From Phyto melanocephala (taxonomy: Eukaryota; Arthropoda; Insecta; Diptera; Rhinophoridae): DNA of 64,000 nt. This document shows, piece by piece, positions 49,880-61,319 of this stretch. The translations under genes and the position numbers were made by a program. The stretch lies in assembly GCA_941918925.1 (NCBI GenBank), contig OW799236.1, positions 87,376,216-87,440,215 on the forward strand, written 5' to 3'. The notes below the pieces were generated by a model, which was not told the origin of the DNA, did no database searches, and worked only from the letters and a program-made list of their open reading frames with translations. The stretch's first letter is position 1; every line of letters begins with the position of its first letter.

Positions 49880-50074
49880 AGAGACAACATGCAAAGCATG
49901 CGAGGAAGAGGATGAGACTTTGATAGACTAAGTCCCATATTTATTTATGGGAAATTATGATTATGGTTTTAAATTGGTTCCCACATGGAGCGCACAACAT
50001 TCGAACTGGGCATAGGTGTATACCTGTCATGGGTTTGGGCTTTTAGTGCCCCTCCTTTTCAACCTAACCTAACC
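49049..50074 (+). mobile_element. 5'-truncated LINE with RNase H, flanked by TSD TAGTCATT
   Basis: TAGTCATT occurs at 49041-49048 and again at 50075-50082, directly flanking the insert, and the insert ends in CAACCTAACCTAACC. The frame is open from the left edge: VKYEAALAATRLMAIDEWH is the tail of the RT/thumb region. An RNase H domain follows with YTDGSK (Asp), FQAEIMAITEG (Glu), FTDSQSVIKTL (Asp) and IWIPSHHGLIGNEKADKLSK (Asp), so all four catalytic residues are present. The frame stops at 49879. A short internal loss then shifts the reading to LRMRLSEETTCKACEEEDE, the C-terminal zinc-knuckle region, which is broken. Truncation at the 5' side plus a target duplication is typical of target-primed reverse transcription. 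Confidence 0.9.
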
Positions 50075-50169
50075 TAGTCATTATAAAGATAATGAAACAT
50101 ATTGTAATTGCATGATTACACGACGTGAAGATTTGACACGGCCGAACATAGCACTCTTACTTGTTTAAC

Positions 50170-51220
50170 ATGATGAAGTTTGTAATTTCTTTTAAATTGT
50201 ATGCCGTTTTTTTTTCTTGAAAAAAAAAATTCCCCTTTTCTACCTTATTTCTGTTTAATAGATTTTTTGCACAGAATAGGTATATTGTTAGATGTAAATT
50301 CAATACCAAATTAGAGGCATTTAAAAGACTTGTTCAGTGGAGAAGACGAGAGATTTTTGTAAGATCTCTAAAAGTCATCATATTCAAAGTGCTGGCAAAT
50401 TCTACTAATTTTCATTAATAAATATTTCTGTGATCAAAAGAAAAACTACTTAAATCGACTTTAGCTAAAATTGAGATAATCACATCATAGCAATCCCGAA
50501 ATTTAAAAATACCCCCAGGTAAACGTTCAACTATTTTGAATCTGAAAGCATGAAGTAACTATTTAATATAATTGAGCTTGCGAAAAAAAACAATACAATT
50601 TATTTTATATATTCATTAGGCTCATAATTAAAATTATGAGCTAATCTTAGTAAAATAGGCAATGGCAGCATGACCTTCAGCACAATATTTACGTATAACT
50701 TATAATTTGTACTTAACGCAATGAACCTTATTGGTCTCCGAATGTGGGTGTAGGAGGCAGATACTGCTTTCTGCATCCCCCTTTCCTACCTATAACTAAT
50801 TTGTACTTAATTTTTTGTTTTACAACATTGATAATTCAAAACATGTGGAGTTAAATTTCTTTTTAAAGCTTGCCTGCTTTGAGGAATGTATTTATTAATT
50901 CAATGTTATCAAAGATGGGTTGGAAAGTAGGTTTAGAGAATTAATATTTTAAAAAACTCTTAATCTAGAGTTATGGGCTTTTATGCATTCGCAGAGGTGA
51001 TGGGATGCTTATGTAGGATAGGATATGAGGCAGTTGCAGTAAGTTGTAGGGTTATGATTAATTTTGGGTCCGTGGGTTACCTTCGTGTGTCCGAGTCGAA
51101 GATATATTTATTAGATATATTTTTAATTGATAGACAGGAAGGGAGAGAGAGAGAGTCTGTACATATAACAAAATTGCCAAACTTTCCCTTAATTTGACAT
51201 AAAGCCTGATTTGTTGCTAC
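50170..51220. other. AT-rich non-coding DNA
   Basis: No supported feature. The frame at 50973-51197 has no recognisable motif and includes a GA-rich run (GGGAGAGAGAGAGAG). Confidence 0.4.
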
Positions 51221-51425
51221 GAGTTCTGCGGAGTTTTATTCGGTTTGTAACACATCGAAATATCCATTTTAGACTCCATAAAGTGTATATATTCTGAATC
51301 GGGGTTTCATTTTTTGACGATCTAACTAAGTACGTCCGTCTGTCCTACTGTTGAAAGCACTATAGAGGTCGGACCGAAAAATCTAGGGAGCTTAAAATTT
51401 GTTAAAGTCTCTTCACTCTTCGACT
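51220..51425 (+). repeat. Fragment of element B (5' region)
   Basis: CGGTTTGTAACACATCGAAA, TATCCATTTTAGACTCCATA, TGTATATATTCTGAATCGGG, GACGATCTAACTAAGTACG, GTCCGTCTGTCC and GGTCGGACCGAAAAA match, in order, the complement of 60640-60770 in element B. Only this end is preserved. Confidence 0.75.
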
Positions 51426-51429
51426 TGTG

Positions 51430-53030
51430 AGTGGAACAAAATATTATGCTTTGGAATTTGGTAAGTCTGATTTAAATTCATGTTTTTATTTTTTTAAATT
51501 TGTCATTTACTTAAACTAATTGGAAGCACTTTAATTTTTGTTTGTTCATTTCAAATTGTAAAATATTAATAGCTGCACAGGGCCACGCAGATTAGGGAAA
51601 CCATTAGTTGCAAAATTGCAAGACAACCTTGGCCATCATTTAATAGCCGTCACTTGGTTTAATTATTACATAATCCTTGTGACCTGGTTGATATTGGCAG
51701 TACGAGAAAGTTTTGAGAGGGATCAGTGGGATCAGAATCTCTTATATAAAGTGGAGTATATTGCAGTATTAAGCGAATTTATTTCATGTGGAATTTAGAT
51801 GGATAAGACTGTTTCTATGTGAAACGAGTTGGCTCAAAACCTAGAATCGTTTTCAAGTTTTTAGGTATCACAAAGTAACGATAAAGAAACCCTAGTAGGA
51901 TGATCACTATAACCTAATCTTATAATGTTTTATGTTTCATATCAACTGAATATAAAATATAGACCCACTTTATACAATGTAGGGTAACTATTTAAAATTA
52001 CAAAATCCTACTACAGACATATCCCATATATTTCAACTCCCAAACGTAGATGATCAAAATTAAAATGAAATAATAATTAAAGACACATATTAAATCGCCT
52101 TTGGAGTAACACGCATTTTGAAAAAAATAATGAAAACAACTACAACTTTAAAAGACAACGTGCAGTTTTAACACCATTTACAAGTAGTTTAGTTTTTGTT
52201 AGTGGGTCTTAAGGCCTTTTGGCCATATCACAAGCTAAGTAAGTCAGCAATATATTTATAAAAAAAAACAACATTTAATTACCAATGCGACAGCAAAAAC
52301 AACAAAAGTAACATTCAGTGAGTTGTTGTTTTACAGGCCTATATTTCAACTAATTTTAACTTCAAATCAAACTGCAAACAGTAACCAAAACTAAGTAGAA
52401 GGTGTGGCAACTGTGTTTGTTGATTTGATTTTAGACTGGATTTTTTTGTTAAAAAAAAGCATAACAAAAAGATAAAAATATATTGAATGCGTAACAAAGT
52501 TCTGTGTCTTTTTTTTATATTTTTGTTGGATTAGCTTTAACCACACATGAAAATCGTGTTTAACGTTTTGTTCAAACCAAGAAAAAAAAACCATTTTTAC
52601 CTTTAAGCCATAATATTTAGAGTTAACGTTGATACAAACAAGTACAACATGAATTATTTAACTAGTTATGACTTTACAAAATTTACATAGATATTTTTCT
52701 ATGTAATTTTTTTTTACAAATATTTGTTGTATATGTTTAACAACAATAAACAATTTTGAATCCTTGAAACCAATAGACAAACATTAGAGATCTTTATGAC
52801 ATAATATTAATTTCATTAAAAAATCTTTAACTTTTAATTGCTTTTCTTAAGCCTGGCAGAATACTTCAAATTCAATCGTTTTTGATTTTATGTTTAAATT
52901 GCATTAAAGCAGTTGTCCATGATTGTATCTGTGCAATTTTATAATTTTATTTAAATTTTTTTTTTTTATAAATTTCAGTGTGTTTCATAAAAAAACATCA
53001 CAATCAAATAGATTATTTGGCGCATATATA
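51430..53030. other. AT-rich non-coding DNA
   Basis: No supported gene or mobile element. The frames at 51616-51798 and 52391-52594 show no motif. Confidence 0.45.
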
Positions 53031-53039
53031 AGACAATAG

Positions 53040-54660
53040 GGAGTCCCAATATATTTTATGCTACCGGATGAATGCAGACGTGATCAAGATTAACGTCGGC
53101 ACCGATATTGAATGTCTTAATCCGACGGTGATCTTAACAACTGGGTTGGAGCCGTGCCTCCAACCATTGCCCCTGTGACAATGCTGCCCTCCTCAGCATA
53201 CCACAGGTTGCAATTTAATCATAGGCTGTTCTTGGTATCATATGATTGTACTTTGCTCAGGAGCTCGGGCTATGTAATCCCTTAAAGGGTTTTTCGCTAC
53301 TCAGATTGAACCAATCAGCAACCTTTCAGTGGGTGTTCAAGGAAGGATGCTGAATCGGCCCACTAAATAGCTACTTCTGTTGAGGAGGCAACAGCACCCC
53401 GAATGAGACGTGGACCGAAATCCACCATTCGCTCTGTTCTGTCGAGATGGCAACAGCACCCGAAAACATTCGTGTTAACCGAAGACTTCCCAAAGGACAG
53501 TCATCAGCGCTCACTTCCGAATCCGTTTTCCGCTTGGAATAACCACAGCCACCACGTGTACTCCGAAGAGACCTCACTAATAATCAGACAGGACAAAGTC
53601 CTGGGGCTTACTGATTCCCGTGGTACCAGATAGTTTCGGTCTCTGGTCAGCCTAGGAAACGTCTCCGACCAGAGATCATTTTCTTCCAAATTATGGCTCC
53701 AAGAAGCCAGAGGTGTTGGCTCACCTCTTTTCCCCGAGCTGGCAAACACCAAGGCCTGGAAGAATGACCAAGGATCTATGCCCCCGGGGGGAATCAGATG
53801 AATGCAGTATACTTTAGTCTGAGACACCTGAGATTAAACGGGCGGCTCGCTAATTAAAGTATTATAAGGCATTTCAATATTTTTACCGACAGCCAAGAGT
53901 CCATCAGGCCTCTGATTGATGTCTACATGACATCGCAACTCGTCCAGGACTATCGGACCTACTTGAAATATATAGCGTTACGTTCAAACATCACCCTTAG
54001 TGATCAGGGATCAATGAATACTGAGGTTTACTCTTCTCTGCCTGCAAACGTCGTATAGATAAGTATCTCCATATATCGGCCCAGACAAGATAGATTTATG
54101 ATTCTGGGTGTAATATTGCGTGTATAACATGGTCTAGAATGGGACCTCCGCACACTATGCGGCTTCTCGGATTTGATAGGAAGTGTTCACTGCGATCTTT
54201 GGTAATCATGTAAGGACGAATAGCACTACTCTATAACGACTTCTGTAGAAGTTGTCTTGACGTAGAGGTAGAAACTATATATCACTTTCTTTGTCACTGT
54301 TTAGCGCTGGAGAACATCTAAAGGACTATTTTCAGAGCCTGCGGAGTACATAGAATGTCAGTGATAGCAACGCTAAGTCTTGTTAAAAAATATATCTGTC
54401 TTTACAAGGCAGTCTGGGTGGTTTCCTGGACCAGTCCAGAATTGGTAATCTAACGCCGTCTATGACAAATTTCCCCGAAACTGTTGACATACCAGATAAC
54501 GATTTCTCTTCTTTTCTATCTTTTCTATCTTTCCTTATATTCTTTTCCAGCGCTTTTAATATATTTTGCTCCCATTTTTATACTTTCCATAATTCAAGGT
54601 ATCACAAAGAAATAAGTAAAATAGACCCAAGTGAGCTGCACTATCCCAAACAAAAATAAA
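53040..54660 (+). pseudogene. Degenerate LINE: GC-richer upstream part plus RNase H and Cys-motif remains
   Basis: The stretch 53040-53840 is clearly richer in GC than its surroundings but I recognise no domain in it. From about 53870, HFNIFTDSQESIRPLIDVYM is the central RNase H motif (TDSQ) of a LINE. From about 54120, MRLLGFDRK and then YNDFCRSCLDVEVETIYHFL continue into CHC, forming the C-terminal Cys/His knuckle. The typical tail then follows, with VSWTSPE. The 3' UTR-like end is pyrimidine-rich and contains GACCCAAGTGAGCTGCA (54624-54640), shared exactly with the SINE at 13.8 kb. It ends near ACAAAAATAAAG. Many stops and shifts make it dead. Confidence 0.7.
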
Positions 54661-55190
54661 GATTATTTTAATCAATTTTATTGGACACTGTAAATTTCTT
54701 CATTTTATTGTATCAGCGTGTGTTTGCATGTAAAATTATTAAAATGTTAGTTTGAGTGTTTTGCGTTTTAAAGTGATGACTTGTAAAATAATAATGTAAA
54801 TTTTAGTTGTAAAATTAAAGGTTGGTTCTCAAAACATGTTTAAAATTTCAACGTTTTCTAATTATAATATGACAATGCATAAAAATACTCTTATTCAGCA
54901 TGTTAATTTTTGCTAAAATAAAAAAAAAGTTTTTTGCAAAACATATTGAAAGCAAAACATATTGAAAGCAAAAATATTGTCTAGCTTAAATAACGTAAAC
55001 TTTTTTCATAATAACTTTGTGTTGATCCCACCCTTCAGTGAATTTTTAATTTTTTTAAATATTTTTTATAAAAAGGTATTTTTTTTTTGAGAGGGCTTTT
55101 GAATGTGGTTTTAAAAATGATTAAAAAATTAACATGGAAACAAAAATTCTATATTAAAGAAGAGGGTGCTCTTTCAGACCTATAGAACCG
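54661..55190. other. AT-rich non-coding DNA
   Basis: No supported feature. A short tandem duplication, AACATATTGAAAGCAAA, occurs twice around 54940-54970. Confidence 0.45.
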
Positions 55191-55196
55191 CCAATA

Positions 55197-55982
55197 AAGC
55201 TGCAGTTACATACCATCCGTTAATGCGTTGTTGCGTTTGATACTTTTTCACCATTTGATATGTTTCTAAGTTCAAGTTACACACAACGCGTTTTTTGCAT
55301 CAACTTTTTTGTTTTGATCAGCTGTTGTGTTTATATTTTTATCATCTAAAAACAATATTGCCAAAATGGAAAGTGAAATTGACATTTATTTCTATAGAGG
55401 AATAAGCTTTTAATTTATAAATATTCATGGTTTTTTATAGCACCAATAAGCTACACCTCCATTGCACTTGTTTTCTTTTAATAATAAACAAACACAGATG
55501 ACACTCAGCACATAGCACTTATCGATAAATAGAATAATAATTTTGATAATGAAAAAATTTTATTTAAAAGTAGTTTTTATCTATTTTTTTCTTCTTAAGA
55601 GTAATTGTAAACTTAATTTCGAAAGCTTTTTATTTTATTAAAAACATTTTTTAGCAAAAAAAAAAAAAAAAAAAGAAAAAATAAAAATAAAAATAAAAAT
55701 AAATCCACCACACAAACAGATTTATCGATAACATTGAAAAAAAAAAATATTATATGTCATCCATGGCTATCAACAACAGCTTACATTTTTTTACCTTTAA
55801 TGCGACGAATACTAAAGTAAAAAGTAAATTTACTGTGATGCGTTGATACGTATATTCATGCTTTGCGTTTTGCCATGTAACTTGTCACATACATTTACAC
55901 AGACTCTACTGTTTAACAGATGCATAAAAAGGAACAACGGCTAAAACGCTTGAATAAGGCCGTTGGTATGTAACTCCAGCTT
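55197..55982. mobile_element. TIR element with AAGCTG-AGTTACATACC ends
   Basis: The left end AAGCTGCAGTTACATACCA (55197) matches the complement of the right end (55964-55982), AAGCTGGAGTTACATACCA, in 18 of 19 positions. The body, about 785 bp, is AT-rich and has no transposase. It carries an E-box ATCAGCTGTT (55317-55326) and two DRE-like TATCGATA sites (55520-55527, 55723-55730), motifs that act as core-promoter elements in Drosophila. No clear target duplication is visible. It is probably a non-autonomous DNA transposon. Confidence 0.65.
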
Positions 55983-56089
55983 AAGAATGAAGTGTGTTAT
56001 GTTCTTTATTATAATTTGGCAAATCATTATGTTATACTAGAACAACATTTATAAATCCCGAAAATGTAAGAACAAAATTCGTGTTCTGT

Positions 56090-56690
56090 TCACCAAACTT
56101 ATAGAGCACTTCGTCAAGTTTACGTTGCGCATTATCGTTCATCTGAGAAGGTAATATACAAGACCATGGATTGATTCATAGCACGAACCCGTACAATACA
56201 AACAGAAGAAGCCATCGCTACTCTAGATATGAGTGTAAAGAGGGACTCAAATTAATCGATCTAATACCTGTCCCAGCAAATCGGTCTAGTGATTCGTGTT
56301 TTGATTCCTCATTGCAATATATTTGGTGTAGAAATGGTTTTAGGTGGATGGCGCAATATGCCATACAGTACGTGAAACCATAACTTTGTGGAGTAAAACG
56401 TTTGGTAACGGAATTATCTCAAGAAATGGACATGAAAATTGGCCACTTTGTTCGTGTGATTTGACGCAATGGTGACAGTATGCCAATTCTCTGGTTCTCA
56501 GCTACGATTGATCATTTAGAAGCCAACATTTGACAAATTATTTATGAAATAAGACCAGGTATGCTCGATAAAGTGATGCAAAATTGAACCAACAGGATGG
56601 TGTTCATAATCCCCAGTCGTGGAGGCCGTGTGCTAAAAACTAATTACAAATATTAATGCCATGAAATTTTTGAGGCAGTAAGCCCACATT
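56090..56690 (+). pseudogene. Deleted DUF4817-like mariner transposase
   Basis: Plus-strand frames give an N-terminal piece RTRTIQTEEAIATLDMSVKR (about 56190-56245), equivalent to the TEENIAAVAESV linker. There is then a large internal deletion that removes the first two catalytic regions. Next is RNGHENWPLCSCDL (about 56430-56465), the third-Asp region WPPRSCDLTPLD in worn form. Finally ATIDHLEANI and EIRPGMLDKVMQN (about 56505-56590) are followed by SRGGRV, the family's usual C-terminus. Stops interrupt all parts. It is the longest record of this family's C-terminus in the window. Confidence 0.8.
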
Positions 56691-56694
56691 TTGG

Positions 56695-57005
56695 TCATTC
56701 ATAATTATAATTAGAATGCCTGATGCATTAATTTATCATTTTAGTGAATATTCACAACTAGTATATGTTCTGAACAAAACTATTCAAACATGTTCGTTCT
56801 AACGAAATTATGATCACATTAATCATATTTTAAGCATGTAAGTGAAAGTGTGCTTATAAATTCAGTTGCAATTTTGGAATACTGAGTTTCTTATGCAACT
56901 CAAATCTTAAAAAATAATCTGCCCATGTCATATTTGTTTAATGCTTAAATTGTGTAAAAAGATTATATCTGTGAAATGTTCTTCCTTATGCGAACATCAG
57001 ATCAG
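56695..57005. other. AT-rich non-coding DNA
   Basis: I see nothing recognisable here. Confidence 0.45.
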
Positions 57006-57009
57006 TGTT

Positions 57010-57393
57010 TTACACATGTAGGGGGAATATCGAAGCAGATCACTACTCTCACGGGTCCCTTTTCGACTCTCTTCGCTCCTCAGTGATTTCGTGTCCACCG
57101 ATCAGTATACCTTCAATCACTGAGTCCCGCGCCACAATTGGCATTTGCTCTGGACTAGGAAAACGATTTCATACTGCCGACTGGTGATTGGCGATAATCC
57201 TCATTGCACAGTGCTTTGTAATCGCCAGCATCTCCCTCAGACTAAGGTACCCCACCGCACTCACACTTAAAGTGTGCTTGCCTGTGATCCTTAATCTTCC
57301 GCTCGCCAACGCCGGACACTCGCATACTACATGCGCTGCCGTCTCGACATCCTCCAGGCACATTCTACAAATATCATCATCCACGATCCGCAT
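57010..57393 (-). pseudogene. LINE ORF2 C-terminal fragment with Cys/His knuckle
   Basis: The minus-strand frame reads DDDICRMCLEDVETAAHVVC, then ECPALASGRLRITGKHTLSV and YLSLREMLAITKHCAMRII. The CxxC...HxxxC spacing followed by ECPAL is the characteristic C-terminal zinc-knuckle region of insect R1/I/jockey-type LINEs. The local GC content is much higher than in its surroundings. RT and RNase H are not present next to it, so only the 3' part of the coding region remains. The plus-strand frames over the same DNA are shadows. Confidence 0.75.
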
Positions 57394-57399
57394 CAGTGT

Positions 57400-58700
57400 T
57401 TTAAATAATTTTTTAATAATTTTAATTATTTCGTTATCACATTGGGTAGCTGCCCGAAGCTCGTATATAGGGACAACATATTAATAAAGAAATATCGAAG
57501 AAATTACTTAATTGATTTTTGAACGCAATTACGGAATTTCGTCTTAATTCATGTTAGATGAGGTAACATAGGTATTAGTCTATATTTATTTATGTTATCA
57601 ACGGATTTTACAGATTTTTTCCTAGTTAAATTTATAACAATATTTTATTTGAAAATTCCTACCCATAAGTTTGTTTGTCCACTAACTTTCCAATAAATAG
57701 AAAGACAGATGGACAGTGAGACACTATTGAATTTATTTATTTTATTTATTTAAATATTTAAATTTATTGATTTATTTATAAAACTAGAATTTTAAAAATA
57801 TTTACTTAATGGTATCTTAAATATAGAATTCCATGCGTTACAAAAGGAATGATAAAATTAAAATTCCTTCCACCTTTCTGATTCGGTTGTTGAGTATAAA
57901 AAAAAGAAACAAGAAATTTAAATTAATCTTTACTTTTTGATGATTATTTTTTTTATTATTGTATTAATTCAAGTACAGCTGATACATTTGCCATTTAATC
58001 CAATAATTATTTTGGTGTGAGTGTTTTTTGTTGGTTGTCTTAATTTGTATTCAAATGTTGACATTTAATTAAAACACAAAATATTGTAAAGACAAAAGAC
58101 AACAACAACAACAAAATTTAACAAATCAAATATTTGTGGCTGTGAACATTGTGTTACTAACGGGTGATTATTTATCAATCAAATTCTTTGTGTTTATTTT
58201 TTGTTGTTGTTACATTGCAGCTAAATATAATCCAATACCTGATTAGTAAAACAATTAAAATATTTGTTACATTTAAGTAGGTTTTTAATCAAAACAATGA
58301 AGTGTTGGGTGTTTGTAAGAAGATCTATGTGGAACATTAAAGCAACAGAGGTGTGAAAATCTTTTAACATAAACATTGTTTGTAAGACTGCACCTAGTTT
58401 TTGTCAATAAATATTTTTTTTGCTAAAGAGTTAAAGAAAAACTCAAAAATTAATTCAAATTGAACAAATAAGCATTTGACTTGTTTGTTCGTTGGTTGAC
58501 TAAATGAAAATCAATATAATTATCTTTTTGACCCCGGCTAATGGACTGCAATAGTTAGGACAATATAAAAAAGCGATTATCTTAAACATGGAAGTCGTGT
58601 TAACATGACCTAGACACCTTGGCGAAGAGGCAAACGGTTTAAACAAAAGACAAGCGAAGAAAGTCATATAATTGCTGTTAAACTGCACTTAAAACTAAAA
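57400..58700. other. AT-rich non-coding DNA
   Basis: No supported gene. A TTTA/ATTT simple-sequence patch lies near 57725-57780. Confidence 0.45.
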
Positions 58701-58849
58701 GTAAAACAAGTAAGAGCACTATATTCGGCTGTGCCGAATCTTTTATACCCACCACCAATTTTGTGTACATTTAAAGCACAATATTTATTATTTTGTTAAT
58801 CGCTATGGAATAATCTCTTTATAATAAAATATGTATCACTTTCTTTGTA

Positions 58850-59419
58850 GAGGGTGGTTAAATTTTAAGGGCCGATGTTGAAGGTGAACTACACCTAGTC
58901 TTTAGATTTGTTTACTGCATTTCACTTGACTTTTCTCAATCTCAAACTTACTCAATTTGATCCGTAGAAAGATAAGCAAATGAGCAACGGTTTAAAGTAA
59001 TTCAGGTTTTTTATACAAATGGGCGTTCAAATCAAAATGCATTTTGTGCACTTCTTGATTCTTTTGATCAACATAATCATTCAAATTCATCCACAATCGG
59101 GAGAATTGTAAAAAATATTTAAATTTCTTAGTTCGTTGAATGCGAACCACTGCTGGTTTTTGCGATAGTGTGGCAAAAGAGCAGTCAACCTCGACTCATC
59201 ATTATGCCCAACAATTGAGCATCAACATTGTCATTGAAAATTTGGACCATCAGATAGAGGAGTGGCGCTAAGGATGGGGGGGCCATTTGGCCGATATTTT
59301 GTTAAATACATAATTGAACCGTACAAATATTATCATTATAAAAAGAAGTAATAATAATATCCTAAATAATTTGTGTTTTATTTAAATTCAACATCGGTCC
59401 TTAAAATTTAACTACCCTT
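58850..59419 (+). mobile_element. Mariner deletion derivative with TIRs and TA target site, nested in element B
   Basis: The ends are inverted repeats of about 32 bp. The left reads GAGGGTGGTTAAATTTTAAG and the right, complemented, AAGGGTAGTTAAATTTTAAG; both run on to CCGATGTTGAA. TA flanks each side (58848-58849, 59420-59421). Inside are remains of a DUF4817-like transposase: HNHSNSSTIGRIVKNI at about 59085, VAKEQSTSTHHYAQQLSIN at about 59175, and the C-terminal GGHLADILLNT at about 59280. The whole catalytic domain is deleted. Its intact ends make this the clearest transposon boundary for that family in the window. Confidence 0.85.
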
Positions 59420-59473
59420 TATAACTTCGATATGCTACAAAAATGTTTTTGTAAATGTAGTCTTTCAATGAAA

Positions 59474-60205
59474 GTGGGCGTTAAAGTAGGCGTGTCAATA
59501 AAGTTTGTGCTAATAAATACAACTTAGATATTTAAATATAGTCCTTTATTTTCCCAAAAACTTTGTCAATAGATTACATGGATTTAAGATAAACCGTTAT
59601 ATAGGAGGTAGGCGTTAAAGTGAGCGTGTCACCTAAACTTTCTGGCACAACAATAACATTGATTAGAAGGATATACGTAGCAAATTTGATCATCATACCT
59701 CTCATTTTTGGGGTTTTATGAGCTTTTAAATTTCATTAACTGTATATAACGTGAAAAGTTGGCGTTATAGTAGGCGTGTCAAAGTTATTTTTGCGAATGA
59801 GTACAACTTAGGTGTTTCAATATAGTCCTTTATTATTCCAAAATCTTTCTTACTAGAGAAATTATATGAATTTGAGGTAAAACGTTATATGGGAGGTGGG
59901 CGTAAAAGTAGGCGTGGCACCTTAATTTTGTAGCACAGTAATGACATTGCCTAGGGGGATATACGTAGCAAATTTGATCATCATACATCTAATTTTGGTG
60001 GTTTTATGAGCTTTTAAATTTCATTAACGGTAGATAACGTGAAAAGTGGGCGTTATAGTAGGCGTGTCAAAGTTATTTTTGCGAATGAGTTTAACTTAGG
60101 TGTTTCAATATAGCCCTTTATTATTCCAAAATCTTTATTAATAGAGAAATTATATGAATTTTAGTTAAAACGTTATATGGGAGGTGGGCGTAAAAGTAGG
60201 CGTGG
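59474..60205. repeat. Tandem repeat of about 284-288 bp in the element B core
   Basis: Anchors GTGGGCGTTA or GTTGGCGTTA followed by GTAGGCGTGTCAA are at 59474, 59758 and 60046. Each unit also contains a half-unit anchor (GGAGGTGGGCGTAAAAGTAG type, near 59605, 59895 and 60180). Phrases such as TTTGATCATCATAC and TTTTATGAGCTTTTAAATTT recur. About two and a half units are present and the last is truncated. The frame at 60177-60359 is part of this repeat. Confidence 0.8.
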
Positions 60206-60829
60206 CACATTGATTTTCCGTCACAAAAAAGCGCCTCACCAAAAAACAAAGTGTGCAAAATTTCAGAGTCGTATATTCAATTTTGTTGCTTTTATGACGT
60301 TTTTGTTTTTAAATATACCGAAAAATACACTGTGCGGTATAAATTTTCGTACATTTTGATCGATAACTCTTTTCCTAATTTATAGATTTAAGCGATTTTC
60401 AGGGAAAATATTCTTTTGACTCGATAAATATATATTCGAGGTTTCATGACTCTACGTTAATGCTTCTGGACACAATTCCATTTTATTCGATGTGCGAAGG
60501 ACACCGTTTTTTCGACCTACTCTTGCTTTCCGATCTATAACTCTCTTCCTAATATTCCGATATAGCCCATTTTTAATACCAAACAAACCTTGTCTATAAG
60601 AAAGATTCTGGCAAAATTTGAGCCCCCTAGCTTTTTCGGTGCGACCTCTATCGTGCTTTGAACAGACGGACAGACGGACGGACATAGCTAGATCGTCATC
60701 AAATCAAACCCTGATTCAGAATATATATACTTTATGGGGTCTAAAATGGATATTTCGATGTGTTACAAACGGAATGACAAAATGAATATACCCCCACCAT
60801 TTTTTTGGTGGCGGGTATAATAAACTGAC

Positions 60830-61315
60830 ATCAGGACACTGAATTGAAAGGTGAGTTGAGTTATAAATGTTAGAGGTTTGCTAAAGGCTAAAAACAAAAT
60901 ATGCTAGAGATTAAGAGACAGCCTAGCTGGATAATCTATAAATAGATAATGGCTTACAAATCTGTTTGGTGTTTTTAAGAAAATGTTACATTAAGTACAC
61001 ACAAAGAAATAACAGCAGCTTTACAATTATTCCAATTAGTTGGTATTTGTTTAACAAAGATTAAACTTTAAAGTTAAAGTGTACTTTGGATAATTTGTAC
61101 TAATTAGCTGGAAATTGTTTACTAGACAAAAGACTATTTAAAAAAAAAAAAAAAAATTAGTGTAAATTTACATGCAGACAGATGCAATAATGTGACTTCA
61201 ATTCGTAATAACTTTAAAAGTGTTTCCACAGGGTTTTATTCTCTAAGCACGGGATAAGGGCCTGATTAAATTTGTTTATTTATATTAATCAACATAATTA
61301 TTTTAAAGTTAAACA
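60830..61315. other. AT-rich non-coding DNA
   Basis: No supported feature in this spacer. Confidence 0.45.
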
Positions 61316-61319
61316 TTAG

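Larger units (their letters stand above)
48715..50166 (+). mobile_element. Element A copy 4, interrupted by a LINE
   Basis: The left part, 48715-49048, has GTATATATAGGTTTGTCATT, CCGACCCCATTAAG, GTCAGTCTGTCCGTGTG, GACCACCTCG and then a T-rich tract. The right part, 50083-50166, resumes with TTGCATGATTACACGACGTG, a worn 3' hairpin GACACGGCCGAACATAG and CTCTTACTTGTTT. It is more diverged than copies 1 and 2 and its extreme 5' hairpin is worn. Confidence 0.75.
58706..60823 (-). mobile_element. Dispersed element B (relative of element A)
   Basis: Read on the minus strand it parallels element A. It begins TTTATTATACCCGCCACC and folds back with GGTGGGGGTATA. Next come TTTGTCATTCCGTTTG, ACCCCATAAAGTATATATAT, TCTGAATCAGGG, GTCCGTCCGTCTGTCCG, then a core unlike A's. 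It ends with TTCGGCACAGCCGAA and TAGTGCTCTTACTTGTTTT. The core contains a tandem repeat of about 286 bp (59474-60200) and a nested mariner derivative (58850-59419). Without the insert it is about 1.55 kb. There is no open frame of its own. Confidence 0.8.

Noticed and set aside
53371..53827. Three overlapping frames on both strands in the GC-richer island
   Set aside because: They are long because of base composition. None shows a recognisable domain and they contradict one another in strand.
55520..55730. A bidirectional housekeeping promoter based on DRE sites
   Set aside because: The sites fall between terminal inverted repeats of a transposon-like element and no following gene can be read, so a host promoter is not supported.
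60452..60685. Open frame of 77 codons with SVRLSVCSKHD
   Set aside because: It is part of element B (the GTCCGTCTGTCC block), a repeat without coding evidence.
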